64,000 bases of DNA from Ferdinandcohnia humi_A (GCA_047608075.1 JBLKRX010000005.1:1-64000); one strand, 5' to 3'. Positions 16,831 through 26,503 are shown, counted from the stretch's first letter. The notes: generated by a model not told the origin, from the letters alone. Program-made: numbers and translations.

Positions 16831-17640
16831 TTAGTACCCTCTCACTAATTTTGCACGAAGCTTATTTGATACTAGTTCTATAAGTAATATCAAAACAATT
16901 AAACCAAGTAATATAGACCCAACCTGATCCCATTTATATCCACGCATTGCGAAAATAAGGGGTGCACCAATGCCTCCTGCACCAACTAGACCTAAGACAG
17001 ATGCATCACGTAAATTCATATCAAATCGATAAATCATGACTGATAAAAATATAGATAATAATTGGGGTACGATACCGAATCTAATTTTTTCATATGTAGA
17101 ACAGCCGATAGATGTCAAAGATTCGAGCACCTTAACATCTAACTCTTCTATAGCATCAACATATAGCTTTGACAGCATCCCAATAGACGTTAAACCAATT
17201 GTTAGGACACCCGCAAATGGACCAGGACCTGTTACACGGATAAACATGAGACCATAAACTAGTGCAGGTATCGTCCGAATGAAAATTAGTAAAAGTCTTG
17301 TAAGCCAGGAAACTGGTCTAGGCACTATATTAGATGCAGCTAAAAAAGCTAATGGAACTGCCAATATTGAACCCACTAATGTTCCTAAGAATGCAATTGC
17401 TAATGTTTCAACTAGCAAGTATAAAACACTTTGTTTTGAAAAATTAAATAACAGATTTAAATCTGGATGTGTTAACCCGTTTATTATATTTGTTGCAACC
17501 TTCATCCCGCTTTCATCAACTGAGTTTAAACTGACAGTTGTCATCGACCATCCAAAGAGGACAAGAACAGTAACTGTAATTGTTAGGACGTAGCGATAAT
17601 TGCGTGGTGCAGCATGAAGCTGGCTTTCTACTGTTGTCAT
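16831..17640 (-). CDS. phnE: Phosphonate-type ABC transporter permease (second PhnE)
   Basis: A 269-residue inner membrane permease with about six helices and the ABC-binding EAA-type loop (ALESLTSIGCSTYEKIRFGIVPQ-like region near 160-185). It pairs with the preceding PhnE to form the transmembrane channel. It starts 16 bases after the first permease gene with AAAGGAG upstream. Operons with two PhnE-like permeases are common in Bacillus and other Firmicutes. Confidence 0.92.
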   Translation of the reverse strand: MTTVESQLHAAPRNYRYVLTITVTVLVLFGWSMTTVSLNSVDESGMKVATNIINGLTHPDLNLLFNFSKQSVLYLLVETLAIAFLGTLVGSILAVPLAFLAASNIVPRPVSWLTRLLLIFIRTIPALVYGLMFIRVTGPGPFAGVLTIGLTSIGMLSKLYVDAIEELDVKVLESLTSIGCSTYEKIRFGIVPQLLSIFLSVMIYRFDMNLRDASVLGLVGAGGIGAPLIFAMRGYKWDQVGSILLGLIVLILLIELVSNKLRAKLVRGY

Positions 17641-17656
17641 AGTAGGTTCTACTCCT

Positions 17657-18472
17657 TTAAATTAACTTTTTCCTAAAATGCTCACTTACAGTTTCAATTA
17701 AATAAACCGTAATAACCAGCGTTAAGATAATCATCCCTACACTTTGATAATCTCGCCATCCTAGGCCTTCATTAATAATAAGTCCAATTCCGCCCGCCCC
17801 TACATAACCGAGAATGGCAGCATAACGAACATTTCCTTCAAAACAGAATAGTGAAGTTGATAAATAACCTGGAAGTATTTGTGGAATAATTGCATACCGA
17901 AAAGCTTGAATTCGGGTCATTCCAACGGATTCCATAGCTTCAAAAGCTCCCATGTCCACGTTTTCAATTGCCTCATATAACAATTTACCAACATATGAAA
18001 TAGTAAAAAGAAAGATTGCTACCGTACCTGCCATTGGTCCTAGTCCAAAGATAAAAGTTGCGATTAAGGCAGTCACAAGTGAAGGTAGAGTCCTAAGTAG
18101 ACTCAGTATTACTTTAAAAATAATTACGATTGGTTTACTCTTGATAATATTAGAAGATGATAGAAGAGCTACCGGCAGTGCAACTAATGCTCCTAGTATC
18201 GATCCGAGTAAAGACATCTTGATTGTATCCTTCAAGGGTCCCCATATTTCCTTCGCATAACTCCAATTCGGAGGAAACATATCACTAATAATAGAGAAGA
18301 AATAACTAATTCGTGTTAAAAGAACCTCGAAATTAAAACCTGTAAATTTAATAGAAACGATAATTGCTATAATTACAACGAGTGTAATGATTGGTGTTCT
18401 GGATCTTTTTTCAAGCACTTCTATCCCATTTGATAACGACAGTTTCTTAGGAGGGAATATTTTATCATACAT
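17657..18472 (-). CDS. phnE: Phosphonate-type ABC transporter permease (first PhnE)
   Basis: A 271-residue permease with a cytoplasmic N-terminus, a first helix at about 27-46 and further helices after residue 75. The EAA-like loop includes MESVGMTRIQAFRYAIIPQ, which contacts the ATPase. Its ATG overlaps the end of phnC by eight bases, so the genes are translationally coupled. Sequence similarity to the next permease is clear in the second half (GYVGAGGIG and GLVGAGGIG). Confidence 0.92.
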   Translation of the reverse strand: MYDKIFPPKKLSLSNGIEVLEKRSRTPIITLVVIIAIIVSIKFTGFNFEVLLTRISYFFSIISDMFPPNWSYAKEIWGPLKDTIKMSLLGSILGALVALPVALLSSSNIIKSKPIVIIFKVILSLLRTLPSLVTALIATFIFGLGPMAGTVAIFLFTISYVGKLLYEAIENVDMGAFEAMESVGMTRIQAFRYAIIPQILPGYLSTSLFCFEGNVRYAAILGYVGAGGIGLIINEGLGWRDYQSVGMIILTLVITVYLIETVSEHFRKKLI

Positions 18473-19247
18473 ATACCAAACTCTCCTCTATAGAGGATTT
18501 AACTTCATCTAATTTCCCGTTATAGATACTATCTAATATTTCTTGGGTGACTTCATCTGATTTTCCATCAAAGACAACTTCACCTTTACTAATTCCAATG
18601 ATACGATCAGCATATTCAAGGGCAACTTCAACATGGTGGATATTCATAATGACAGAAATATTCATGTCATTATTGATCTTTCTAAAGTCTTCCATGACTA
18701 TTTTCGAAGTTACAGGGTCTAAAGAGGCAATTGGCTCATCTGCTAGAATAATGTCAGGATTCTGAGCAAGCGTACGCGCCAATGCAACTCGCTGCTGCTG
18801 TCCACCTGATAATTGATCAACACGAATGAAAGCCTTATCTAATATACCAACTTTATCTAAAGCTTCTAGCGCCTTAATTTTTTGACTCTTCGTATAAATA
18901 CCTGTCACTTTTCTCCAAAACGGAAGATCCGGGACAAAGGATACAAGTACATTATTTAAGACTGTCGTTCTTGTAACTAAATTAAATGATTGGAATATCA
19001 TCCCTATTCTTCTACGGAAGCGGCGAATATCTTTGCCTTTTAACTTACTAACATCCACATTATCAACAATCAACTTTCCATTGGTAATGTCATGCATTCG
19101 GTTAATACATCGTATTAACGTTGATTTCCCCGCACCTGATAGACCTATTACAGCTACAAACTCCCCTTGTTCAATTTTCAAATTTATGTTTTGTAATGCT
19201 TTCGTACCATTTGTATATGTTTTTTCTACATTGATAAACTCGATCAT
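18465..19247 (-). CDS. phnC: Phosphonate-type ABC transporter ATPase PhnC
   Basis: A 260-residue ATPase that drives uptake. Walker A is GLSGAGKST (about 35-43), the ABC signature is LSGGQQQRVALAR (about 144-156), and Walker B with the catalytic glutamate is IILADEP (about 165-171). AAAGGAG precedes the ATG. A transcription terminator lies between phnD and this gene, so its expression should be lower than that of the binding protein. Confidence 0.95.
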   Translation of the reverse strand: MIEFINVEKTYTNGTKALQNINLKIEQGEFVAVIGLSGAGKSTLIRCINRMHDITNGKLIVDNVDVSKLKGKDIRRFRRRIGMIFQSFNLVTRTTVLNNVLVSFVPDLPFWRKVTGIYTKSQKIKALEALDKVGILDKAFIRVDQLSGGQQQRVALARTLAQNPDIILADEPIASLDPVTSKIVMEDFRKINNDMNISVIMNIHHVEVALEYADRIIGISKGEVVFDGKSDEVTQEILDSIYNGKLDEVKSSIEESLVYV

Positions 19248-19319
19248 TGCAATACTCCTTTTATATCACTTTACAATTCAAAGGGATTATACGTTCTATT
19301 ATCATAATGGGAACTGGTT

Positions 19320-19354
19320 AAAAAATGAGAACACCAATAAAATGATGTCCTCAC
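19320..19354 (-). terminator. Intercistronic terminator/attenuator between phnD and phnC
   Basis: An 11-bp stem (19344-19354 with 19327-19337, two G-U pairs) is followed on the minus strand by seven U residues. It would stop part of the transcripts after phnD, giving excess solute-binding protein over the ATPase and permeases. Confidence 0.75.
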
Positions 19355-19374
19355 CAAATCTATAAACAAAACTA

Positions 19375-20445
19375 CTATTTAGATTTTTTTAGAAAGTCTT
19401 GTGCCTTTCTTTCATTATCGTAATCAGAGGATTTTGCTTTTTGGTAACCTTCATGACTATAAATAGATATAACTTTTTTACCTTCTTCTGTGTTTGCAAT
19501 GTCAATAAATGCTTCTTGAAGAGCAGCAATTAACTTATCATCCATAATTTCAGAGTTTTTGCTAACACTTACCGTATCATTGTAGATAGGATTAGTAACA
19601 CCGATTACGTTCGTTTCATCCCAAATAGAAGCTGTACGAGCAAAATCTGAAGTCCAAGCCTCTTCATTATCTCTTCTTGCATCTGCAAACATAACGATAA
19701 TATCTGCTTGACCAGAAGCTAAACGCGCAAATGAGCTGCCATATGAATCCGATTGTGTAACATGTGCTAGATCAGATAGACCTTTACCGTATTTTTCTTG
19801 TAAATATAAAGTAGGATAGATATAACCCGCTGACGAGGACGAAGACATTACTGCCCAATTAGCACTGTTAAGATCCTCCCAAGTTAATTCTTCACCGTTG
19901 TTCACTTTATTTGCTAATTCTTGTCCTTTTTCGGAAGGGCCAGCAAGGAGTAAAGACCGGTAGTATGTAGCTTGTTGATCTTCTAGCCCTGTTGTAGGTT
20001 TGTTGTCGTTCCAATCCTTTGCATTTTCCGAATCATTTGATAAGGCTGCACGTGTAGCGGTTAAAATTACTTCTGCACCGTCATCATATAACACATAAGT
20101 CCCACCTGGAATTAAACCTACATCTGTTGTACCAGCCGCAAGAGCTTCACCTACTGCTTCGTATGTAGTACCAACATCAATTGACACTTCACCTACGTCA
20201 TACCCTTTCTTTGTAAGTTCATCCTTCAAAAGGTTTTTTAATGGTTCTGTGGTAGTAATAATTTCCTCCGGATCTTTTGATGGAACAAAGCTTACCTTTA
20301 ACTCCTCAATCTTTGTATTTCCCGAATTTCCAGAATCCCCCGAATCACCTGAGGTGTCATCTGCTCCAGAATCAGCAGATGCACATCCCGCCATTAACCC
20401 GATAATCAAAACAAGTCCAAGAAGGAGCTTTAATTTGTTTTTCAT
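19375..20445 (-). CDS. phnD: Phosphonate/phosphite solute-binding lipoprotein PhnD
   Basis: A 356-residue extracytoplasmic binding protein tethered as a lipoprotein. The signal peptide ends in a lipobox LMAGC with the modified cysteine at residue 21, followed by a Ser/Gly/Asp-rich linker. The fold is the type 2 periplasmic binding protein of the PhnD family (FVPSKDPEEI near the start of the mature domain, SSSSAGYIYP in the middle). The ATG at 20445 is nine bases from AGGAGG; upstream in-frame starts have no such site. A Pho box lies upstream. The ligand may be phosphonate, phosphite or phosphate; no catabolic genes are nearby to decide. Confidence 0.93.
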   Translation of the reverse strand: MKNKLKLLLGLVLIIGLMAGCASADSGADDTSGDSGDSGNSGNTKIEELKVSFVPSKDPEEIITTTEPLKNLLKDELTKKGYDVGEVSIDVGTTYEAVGEALAAGTTDVGLIPGGTYVLYDDGAEVILTATRAALSNDSENAKDWNDNKPTTGLEDQQATYYRSLLLAGPSEKGQELANKVNNGEELTWEDLNSANWAVMSSSSSAGYIYPTLYLQEKYGKGLSDLAHVTQSDSYGSSFARLASGQADIIVMFADARRDNEEAWTSDFARTASIWDETNVIGVTNPIYNDTVSVSKNSEIMDDKLIAALQEAFIDIANTEEGKKVISIYSHEGYQKAKSSDYDNERKAQDFLKKSK

Positions 20446-20543
20446 CTCCATTTTCCTCCTACATTCTATTAAGTTAGTAAGTTCGAAAATTGTTTTTTGC
20501 AAATGTCGAACAAGTAATAGTATAATCCCTGTATTTGTATTTT

Positions 20544-20592
20544 CTGTAAATCATCTGTAATAGTTTGTAATTTTTTGTAACCCTTTTGTAAA
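20544..20592 (-). promoter_or_regulatory. PhoP (Pho box) repeats upstream of phnD
   Basis: Read on the minus strand, five TTACA blocks occur in a row with start-to-start distances of 10-11 bases, in the direction of phnD. Direct hexamers related to TTAACA at 11-bp period are the known B. subtilis PhoP binding pattern. A TATACT -10 element lies about 20 bases further downstream. This makes the operon a likely member of the phosphate-starvation regulon. Confidence 0.8.
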
Positions 20593-20655
20593 TATCCCAT
20601 GATTTATATCCTTCAGTTCCAGTGAGATGTGACCATCCTCTTGATATCCATTAGA

Positions 20656-20835
20656 AGAAGAAAAGCGCAAGCGCCTTGGTCAGCCCCGACAAGCAAATGT
20701 TCTGTGGCTAAAAAGTCGTTCTTTGACTTTTATTGCCACAGGTTATTTGACCTCGAGCTGCTTAAAAGCGAGGCTTTTGCGCAAGATAATCATTGAAGCT
20801 GAGTCAGGGTGAAAACTGGCTAGGTGCTGGGGCTG
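20656..20835. repeat. Dispersed repeat family R1, copy 2
   Basis: Longer relative of the copy at 536-660: GAAAAGCGCAAGCGCC, then GACAAGCAAATGTTCTGTGG, then a GACCTCGAG block and a GGCTAGGTGCTGGGGC-like end that pairs partly with the start. It is non-coding and lies between the phn promoter and the glf terminator. Confidence 0.75.
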
Positions 20836-20897
20836 AACGTGGAATGGCCTTATTGAGAGTTATCAACCTCAGTAAATTTATATAGTTTCCAAAAGCA

Positions 20898-20935
20898 TAA
20901 AAAAGGCACGAGTAATTTTATTTTTACTCGTGCCT
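20898..20935 (-). terminator. Terminator of glf
   Basis: A 12-bp perfect stem (AGGCACGAGTAA / TTACTCGTGCCT) followed on the minus strand by CCTTTTTTATG, 98 bases downstream of the glf stop codon. Confidence 0.85.
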
Positions 20936-21032
20936 CTTCTAGATTTTATAGAAACAATTATCAAAAAAATGTATGATTTAAAGCTGTAAACTTACTTAAT
21001 TTTACTGTAAACTCTTGGAAAGCGTTATAGAA

Positions 21033-22139
21033 TTAACTCAATTCCTTTTTTGCCAATGATAGAGCTGCCGCAATTACTTGGTGCATATCATAATATTGAT
21101 ACATCCCTAGACGCCCCCCAAAAATGACATTTGGTTGCTCCTCGGCTAGTTTTCGATACTTTCTAAATTTCTCACTATTATTATCATCATTTACTGGGTA
21201 GTAAGGTTCATCACCTTTCTTCCACGTTTTCGGAAACTCCTTCGTTATAAGAGTCTTTGGCTGGTTACCAAACTCGAAATGTTTGTGCTCAATAATACGC
21301 GTAAAAGGTGTTTCAGCATCGGTATAATTAACAACTGCATTGCCTTGGTAGTTTTCTTGATCTAGTAATGATGATTCAAACTGTAAACTCCGATACTCCA
21401 ATTCACCATACTTATAATCAAAAAATTGATCAATCATTCCTGTATAAACAATTCTTGGGTAACTCTCTATGTATTCTTCCCTATTGGAGAAAAAGTCTCG
21501 ATTTAACTCTACATCAATCAATTCACTTGAAAGCATTTTTTCAATAATCTGGGTATAGCCACCAATTGGTATCCCTTGGTAGCGATCATTAAAATAGTTA
21601 TTATCGTATGTAAACCGAACAGGTAGGCGTTTAATAATAAAGGAAGGCAATTCTGTAGCTTTTCGTCCCCACTGTTTCTCCGTATAGCCTTTTATTAATT
21701 TTTCATATATATCAGTGCCCACTAGTGATATAGCTTGCTCCTCTAGGTTCTTTGGTTTCTCAATATTTATCGCCTTTCTTTGTGCCTCTATTTTGTTTTT
21801 TGCTTCTTCGGGTGTAATGACTCCCCATAACTTATTAAATGTATTCATGTTAAAGGGTAGATTATAAATTTGACCTTTGTAATTAGCTACTGGGCTATTC
21901 GTATAGCGATTGAATTCAGCAAACTGATTTACGTAATCCCAAATTTCCTTGTTATTTGTATGAAAAATATGTGCTCCATATTTATGTACATTTATACCTT
22001 CAATGTTTTCTGTATAAATATTCCCTCCTATATGGTCCCGCTTATCAATAACTTTTACTCTTTTTCCCCGTTTGGCTGCTTCATAAGCAAACGTACTACC
22101 AAACAATCCCGATCCTACAACTAAATAATCGTAGCTCAC
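21033..22139 (-). CDS. glf: UDP-galactopyranose mutase
   Basis: A 368-residue FAD enzyme that converts UDP-galactopyranose to UDP-galactofuranose for cell-surface glycans. The dinucleotide-binding motif is VVGSGLFGS at 7-15, the family motif YGAHIFHT lies near 54-61, and the C-terminal GRLGMYQYYDMHQVI closes the FAD site. The start is GTG 22139, eight bases after AGGAGG. It forms its own transcription unit, separated from the neighbouring glycosyltransferase operon by a strong terminator. Confidence 0.95.
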   Translation of the reverse strand: MSYDYLVVGSGLFGSTFAYEAAKRGKRVKVIDKRDHIGGNIYTENIEGINVHKYGAHIFHTNNKEIWDYVNQFAEFNRYTNSPVANYKGQIYNLPFNMNTFNKLWGVITPEEAKNKIEAQRKAINIEKPKNLEEQAISLVGTDIYEKLIKGYTEKQWGRKATELPSFIIKRLPVRFTYDNNYFNDRYQGIPIGGYTQIIEKMLSSELIDVELNRDFFSNREEYIESYPRIVYTGMIDQFFDYKYGELEYRSLQFESSLLDQENYQGNAVVNYTDAETPFTRIIEHKHFEFGNQPKTLITKEFPKTWKKGDEPYYPVNDDNNSEKFRKYRKLAEEQPNVIFGGRLGMYQYYDMHQVIAAALSLAKKELS

Positions 22140-22262
22140 TCGTTTTACCTCCTTAAAGCGATAACTCTAATTCATTTTATTGTCATTTTCAATTATAAGC
22201 GATATTCTATTCTATCCCATTTCATATACACTTACTAGAAAGATTCAAGTTATTAGAAACAT

Positions 22263-22306
22263 AAAAAATAGCTTTCTATGATTTTATTCTTCATAGAAAG
22301 CTATTT
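22263..22306 (-). terminator. Terminator of the GH3/glycosyltransferase operon
   Basis: A 16-bp perfect stem (22266-22281 with 22291-22306) followed on the minus strand by TTTTTTAT, just downstream of the glycosyltransferase gene. Confidence 0.88.
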
Positions 22307-22328
22307 AGCTAGATTCATATACGGACAA

Positions 22329-23345
22329 TTAATTAAAGCCCACTAGCCGTTGTGAAATTTTGTATGCACCTACTGAAATACTTCGTCCAGGACGACCTGG
22401 TAGATTCATTAACTGCCCCATAATCCCATATCGAATATCATGGTATAAATCTATGTCCTTTTCCTTAATATACCTCCACAATTCTTTTTTCTTTCGGAGG
22501 TTTTCTTGCGTCCCTGAACGTATTAATAAAATTGCTGATACGACGGTTACAATTTCCAGATGGTGAAGCAGATACTGACGAAGATTAGGATTCTTTACAT
22601 GGTAGAGTTTTACGAGATCTATCATTAGTTTATTTACTTTTATTTGTTGATCGATCCTCTTAATCATGACACTCTCTTGTACTGATTGATCTTCTCGGCC
22701 AATAAAGTATCTGTAAAATTCCACATTGATATAATACATTGTCTTTACATGCTCAAGTGGAACATAAACAAACAGGTTATCTACATAAAAAGTGTGCTTT
22801 GGAAGCTGAAGTCCACAATCCTTCAGCAATTGTGTTCTGTAAATCAGTGAATGCATCAAAAGATACTGACCCTTACGGAACTTGTTAATGTCGTTCCAAG
22901 TAAAGATTTCTCCTATTGGAAGTACATTTTCATATTTCATTACTTTCTTGTACTTCGCGCCTTCTTTTTCATATACAAAATTGCTGATAACCATATCAAC
23001 TAATTTCTTTTCTAAAACAAAATCGTTTAGCTTTGATAATATTTTGAGATATGCTCTTGTATCTACCCAGTCATCACTGTCTACCACCTTTAGATACAAA
23101 CCTGCTGCATTGCGGATACCTGCATTTACAGCTTCTCCATGGCCTCCATTTTCCTGATGGATCGCTTTTACAATCGTAGGATATCTTGTAGCATATTCAT
23201 CTGCAATTTCAGCTGTTTTATCAACGGAGCCATCATTTACTATCAGCAGCTCAACATTTTCCCCACCTGGCAAAAGGGATTCTATGCAATATCTCATATA
23301 TTCTTCTGAATTATAGCAAGGAATTACTACTGATAATAATTTCAT
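22329..23345 (-). CDS. Family 2 glycosyltransferase
   Basis: A roughly 338-residue GT-A fold glycosyltransferase. The nucleotide-sugar-binding start LLSVVIPCYNSEEY and the metal-binding DSDD motif (VVDSDDW near residue 92) are clear, with GGHGEAVNAG between them. It probably transfers a sugar to a lipid carrier or surface polymer. The preceding GtrA-like gene ends 16 bases upstream, a pairing typical of lipid-linked sugar modification. GTG 23351 or ATG 23345 could be the start; AAAGG lies upstream of both. Confidence 0.9.
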   Translation of the reverse strand: MKLLSVVIPCYNSEEYMRYCIESLLPGGENVELLIVNDGSVDKTAEIADEYATRYPTIVKAIHQENGGHGEAVNAGIRNAAGLYLKVVDSDDWVDTRAYLKILSKLNDFVLEKKLVDMVISNFVYEKEGAKYKKVMKYENVLPIGEIFTWNDINKFRKGQYLLMHSLIYRTQLLKDCGLQLPKHTFYVDNLFVYVPLEHVKTMYYINVEFYRYFIGREDQSVQESVMIKRIDQQIKVNKLMIDLVKLYHVKNPNLRQYLLHHLEIVTVVSAILLIRSGTQENLRKKKELWRYIKEKDIDLYHDIRYGIMGQLMNLPGRPGRSISVGAYKISQRLVGFN

Positions 23346-23361
23346 ACTCACTCTACCTTTT

Positions 23362-23994
23362 CTAAGCCTGTTTTTCTGGCTCTTGTTTAAAAATAATTTT
23401 AAATATTGGGAAGAATACCCAGAATGAAATTGCGCTATTAATAATCATCGTAATAACATCTGCAGTTGTTTCACCAACAGATCCCATGCCCCACGTATTC
23501 ATTAATAAATTATAAATCGGAGCCTTGTAAAATCCTTGAGCTGCAGCAGCACCAATTGTTATTACAATGTATGCTACTACATACCAAAAAGCAGCCGTCC
23601 AAATATTGCTGTTTGATTTGAATGTAATGCTTCGTTGTGCAAAAAAGTTAATAATCTGAGCAATTCCAATTGTTATTTGAACTGCAAGGAAATAGGCAAG
23701 CCCACCTCCTCCCCCAGATGCAAGGGAGCCAGCCGCATAATCAAAAACATAATACGGACTACCGTCAAAATTATGACCAAATTGTAAAACTTGAAAACTA
23801 GTAGTTACTAATGCTGTCTTTGCAAATATACTTTTAAAAACAGGCATTAATACGAGCTGTAATACAGTTATACCATTACTTAACATAAAGAATACTAGAA
23901 ATTGTGCAATATTAGGATGCTTTTCCTTGTAATTATTCCAGAGACTAGCCGTTCCTGCAAATATTTTATTATTTTTGATATTCAAGTTGCTCAT
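23362..23994 (-). CDS. GtrA-like membrane protein
   Basis: A 210-residue membrane protein with four helices (about 30-52, 98-118, 132-152 and 178-200). GtrA-family proteins are thought to flip or present lipid-linked sugars to glycosyltransferases. A glycine-rich loop (SGGGGG) lies between helices one and two. The ATG follows the upstream GH3 stop codon by six bases. The neighbours (GH3 enzyme and GT2 transferase) fit a glycan-remodelling unit. Confidence 0.85.
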   Translation of the reverse strand: MSNLNIKNNKIFAGTASLWNNYKEKHPNIAQFLVFFMLSNGITVLQLVLMPVFKSIFAKTALVTTSFQVLQFGHNFDGSPYYVFDYAAGSLASGGGGGLAYFLAVQITIGIAQIINFFAQRSITFKSNSNIWTAAFWYVVAYIVITIGAAAAQGFYKAPIYNLLMNTWGMGSVGETTADVITMIINSAISFWVFFPIFKIIFKQEPEKQA

Positions 23995-24000
23995 ACTATT

Positions 24001-26448
24001 TTACATCTCCTTTGTCGCACCTACTATGGTTTTTTCTACCTTTGCGACTTTTACCATCTTGCTTCTTTCTTTTAACACATGTTTTAAGCCCTTAAAGAAA
24101 TGACCATTTACAATCATTAATATCCCATCTAACATTGGCATATTTATGATACCGCCAGTCATTCTAGCAACTCCTCTAAATGGCATATGATAAACCGACA
24201 TCATAATTAGATTTGCAGTGCTTCTTTTTCCGATTTTCCGTAAGAACCAATGTGCAAAAGTAATGGAATGAAATGCAAATCGTGCAAATCCACCCTTAGC
24301 ATATTGACATTGGGCAATTGTATCGTTGTAGCCAAGTGGTTTTGTGCGATCCCATTTTGCAACTGGTACCTTATGTCCAAGCAGTTTTTCAAACTCTTCT
24401 ACACAGACATTGTTAGCTTTTCCTGAATAATAGCTTGGTAGATTAGACTTGTCATATGGAAGTGGAGCTCCTGTACCTTCTACAAAAAGAGTATCTGCTA
24501 ATCGAATATCTGCACTTGATGTACCAATCATAATCTCATAATCCGCTTCTTCTATTTCCCATTTATTTGTTTTCACATTAAAATAACGGAAGGTCTTATC
24601 ATCAAACGGAATGGTAACTCTTTTTGATTCACCTGGATGTAAAAATACCTTAGTAAATCCTTTTAGTTCCTTTTTAGGTCTAAAAATTTCCTTTGATTTA
24701 CTTCCAACGTATAGCTGTGCAACTTCCATACCATCAAGGCTTCCAGTATTTGATATGGTGAATGTTACTCCATCCTTTTCTACTTGAATATCTGAGTACT
24801 CAAATGTTGTATAACTCAAACCATATCCAAATGGAAAGAGAACATTTACATTTGCTGTATCATAATAACGGTAACCAATATATATTCCTTCTTTGTATTC
24901 TACACTTACCTCTTTACCAGGAAAATTGTGATAGGAAGGTGTGTCCTCATAACGAAGTGGATATGTTTCCGCTAATTTACCTGATGGGTTCACATCACCT
25001 GATAGAACTCTAAGAATTGCACGTGCCCCTGCCTGTCCTGCTAAATATCCATGTACTAAACCTTTCACTTTGTTAATCCATGGCATCTCAATCGCTGCCC
25101 CGCAAGAGAGAACTGCAACAATATTTGAGTTTACCTTATACAAGGCATCTAATAACTCAATTTGGTTTTCAGGAATCTTCATGTTCTGTCTATCCAATCC
25201 CTCGGCCTCAGTCGCTTCATCCAAACCAATATATAAAAGAATGACATCTGCATCTTTTGCAAGTGCACATGCACGATCTATTTTTTTCTGACTTCTTTTT
25301 CCATAACGCTCAAAACCAGGTTCAAAACCGATACTTTTAATCCCCACTTCTTCTAGACATTCTAAAGTGTGTTCCAAAATGGTTGGATTTACGATAGATG
25401 AACCTGCACCCTGATAACGTGCATTTTGAGCAAAGTCGCCTATGACAGCAACCTTTTTTCCCTTTTTCAATGGTAAGATATTGTCTTCGTTTTTCAATAG
25501 AACAATAGATTCTTCCGCAGCCTTTTGTGCAACTTTATGGTGCTCTTCCCTATTAAAATCTTTTTGGGGATTTTTATAAACTTCCTCTGTTGTAAAAATT
25601 AAATCAAGTAATCGGTCGACACACTCATCCAATACTTCTTCTTTTATTCTTCCACTCTTAATTGCTTGGATAATTTCTTCATTCGTTTCACCTGCAGTTG
25701 TCGGCATCTCTAACTCATTACCAGCGATTAAACCTGCTACACGATCATTGCTTCCGCCCCAATCCGTGACCACTACGCCATCGTAATTCCACTCATTACG
25801 TAGGATATCCCGCATTAGATGTATATTTTCGTTTGTATAGGCGCCATTTAGCATATTATAAGCTGACATGACTGTCTTAGTTTTGCCTTCTTTAATGGCA
25901 ATTTCAAAGGCAGTTAAATAAATTTCTCTAAGAGTTCGTTCATCAACGACTGTATCAATAGACATACGTCTTTCTTCCTGATTATTTACCGCAAAGTGCT
26001 TTACACAAGCCGATATTCCATGAGATTGTATACCTCTAATCATGCCGGCAGCCATTTTTCCAGCAAGATATGGATCTTCACTGAAATACTCGAAGTTTCT
26101 TCCAGCTAGAGGATTTCTTTTCATATTAATACCTGGTCCAAGAAGAACGTTTACTTTTTGTGCAACAGCTTCTATCCCAAGATAATCTCCAATTTTTTCT
26201 CCTAGTTCTTCATTCCAACTATTTGCTACTGTTGCAGCAGTTGGAAAACAAGTTGCTGGGATACTAGCATTCAGACCAAGGTGGTCCGCAGCTTCTGCTT
26301 GCTTTCTTATTCCATGAGGTCCATCGGCAAGAAACATACTATTGATACCAAGGCGTTCTATGTCCATGGTTTGCCAGAAGTCTTTTCCTGACATTAAGGA
26401 TGCTTTTTCTTCCAATGTCATTTTTCTAATCAAGTCTTTGTATTTCAT
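24001..26448 (-). CDS. Glycoside hydrolase family 3 beta-glucosidase-like enzyme (paralogue A)
   Basis: An 815-residue cytoplasmic GH3 enzyme (no signal peptide) with the canonical order: TIM barrel, alpha/beta sandwich, fibronectin III-like domain. The nucleophile is D229 in VVVTDWGG, and KHF at 150-152 is conserved. Residues after about 690 form an extra basic, partly hydrophobic C-terminal segment beyond the fibronectin-like domain (PMLDGILMIVNGHFFKGL), which may touch the membrane. It is closely related along its whole length to the gene at 29755-32187. The substrate is likely a beta-glucoside or related glycoside; exact specificity is open. Confidence 0.92.
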   Translation of the reverse strand: MKYKDLIRKMTLEEKASLMSGKDFWQTMDIERLGINSMFLADGPHGIRKQAEAADHLGLNASIPATCFPTAATVANSWNEELGEKIGDYLGIEAVAQKVNVLLGPGINMKRNPLAGRNFEYFSEDPYLAGKMAAGMIRGIQSHGISACVKHFAVNNQEERRMSIDTVVDERTLREIYLTAFEIAIKEGKTKTVMSAYNMLNGAYTNENIHLMRDILRNEWNYDGVVVTDWGGSNDRVAGLIAGNELEMPTTAGETNEEIIQAIKSGRIKEEVLDECVDRLLDLIFTTEEVYKNPQKDFNREEHHKVAQKAAEESIVLLKNEDNILPLKKGKKVAVIGDFAQNARYQGAGSSIVNPTILEHTLECLEEVGIKSIGFEPGFERYGKRSQKKIDRACALAKDADVILLYIGLDEATEAEGLDRQNMKIPENQIELLDALYKVNSNIVAVLSCGAAIEMPWINKVKGLVHGYLAGQAGARAILRVLSGDVNPSGKLAETYPLRYEDTPSYHNFPGKEVSVEYKEGIYIGYRYYDTANVNVLFPFGYGLSYTTFEYSDIQVEKDGVTFTISNTGSLDGMEVAQLYVGSKSKEIFRPKKELKGFTKVFLHPGESKRVTIPFDDKTFRYFNVKTNKWEIEEADYEIMIGTSSADIRLADTLFVEGTGAPLPYDKSNLPSYYSGKANNVCVEEFEKLLGHKVPVAKWDRTKPLGYNDTIAQCQYAKGGFARFAFHSITFAHWFLRKIGKRSTANLIMMSVYHMPFRGVARMTGGIINMPMLDGILMIVNGHFFKGLKHVLKERSKMVKVAKVEKTIVGATKEM

Positions 26449-26472
26449 GTTCGATTCCTCTTTTTTGTAGCA

Positions 26473-26503
26473 TTAGGCGGTACCCATAAGAAGTACCGCC
26501 TAA
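26473..26503. other. Intercistronic hairpin between two GH3 genes
   Basis: TTAGGCGGTAC pairs with GTACCGCCTAA around a short loop. On the minus strand (the transcribed strand) no U-tract follows, so it is more likely an mRNA-stability or processing hairpin than a terminator. The genes on both sides are co-oriented and 104 bases apart. Confidence 0.6.
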
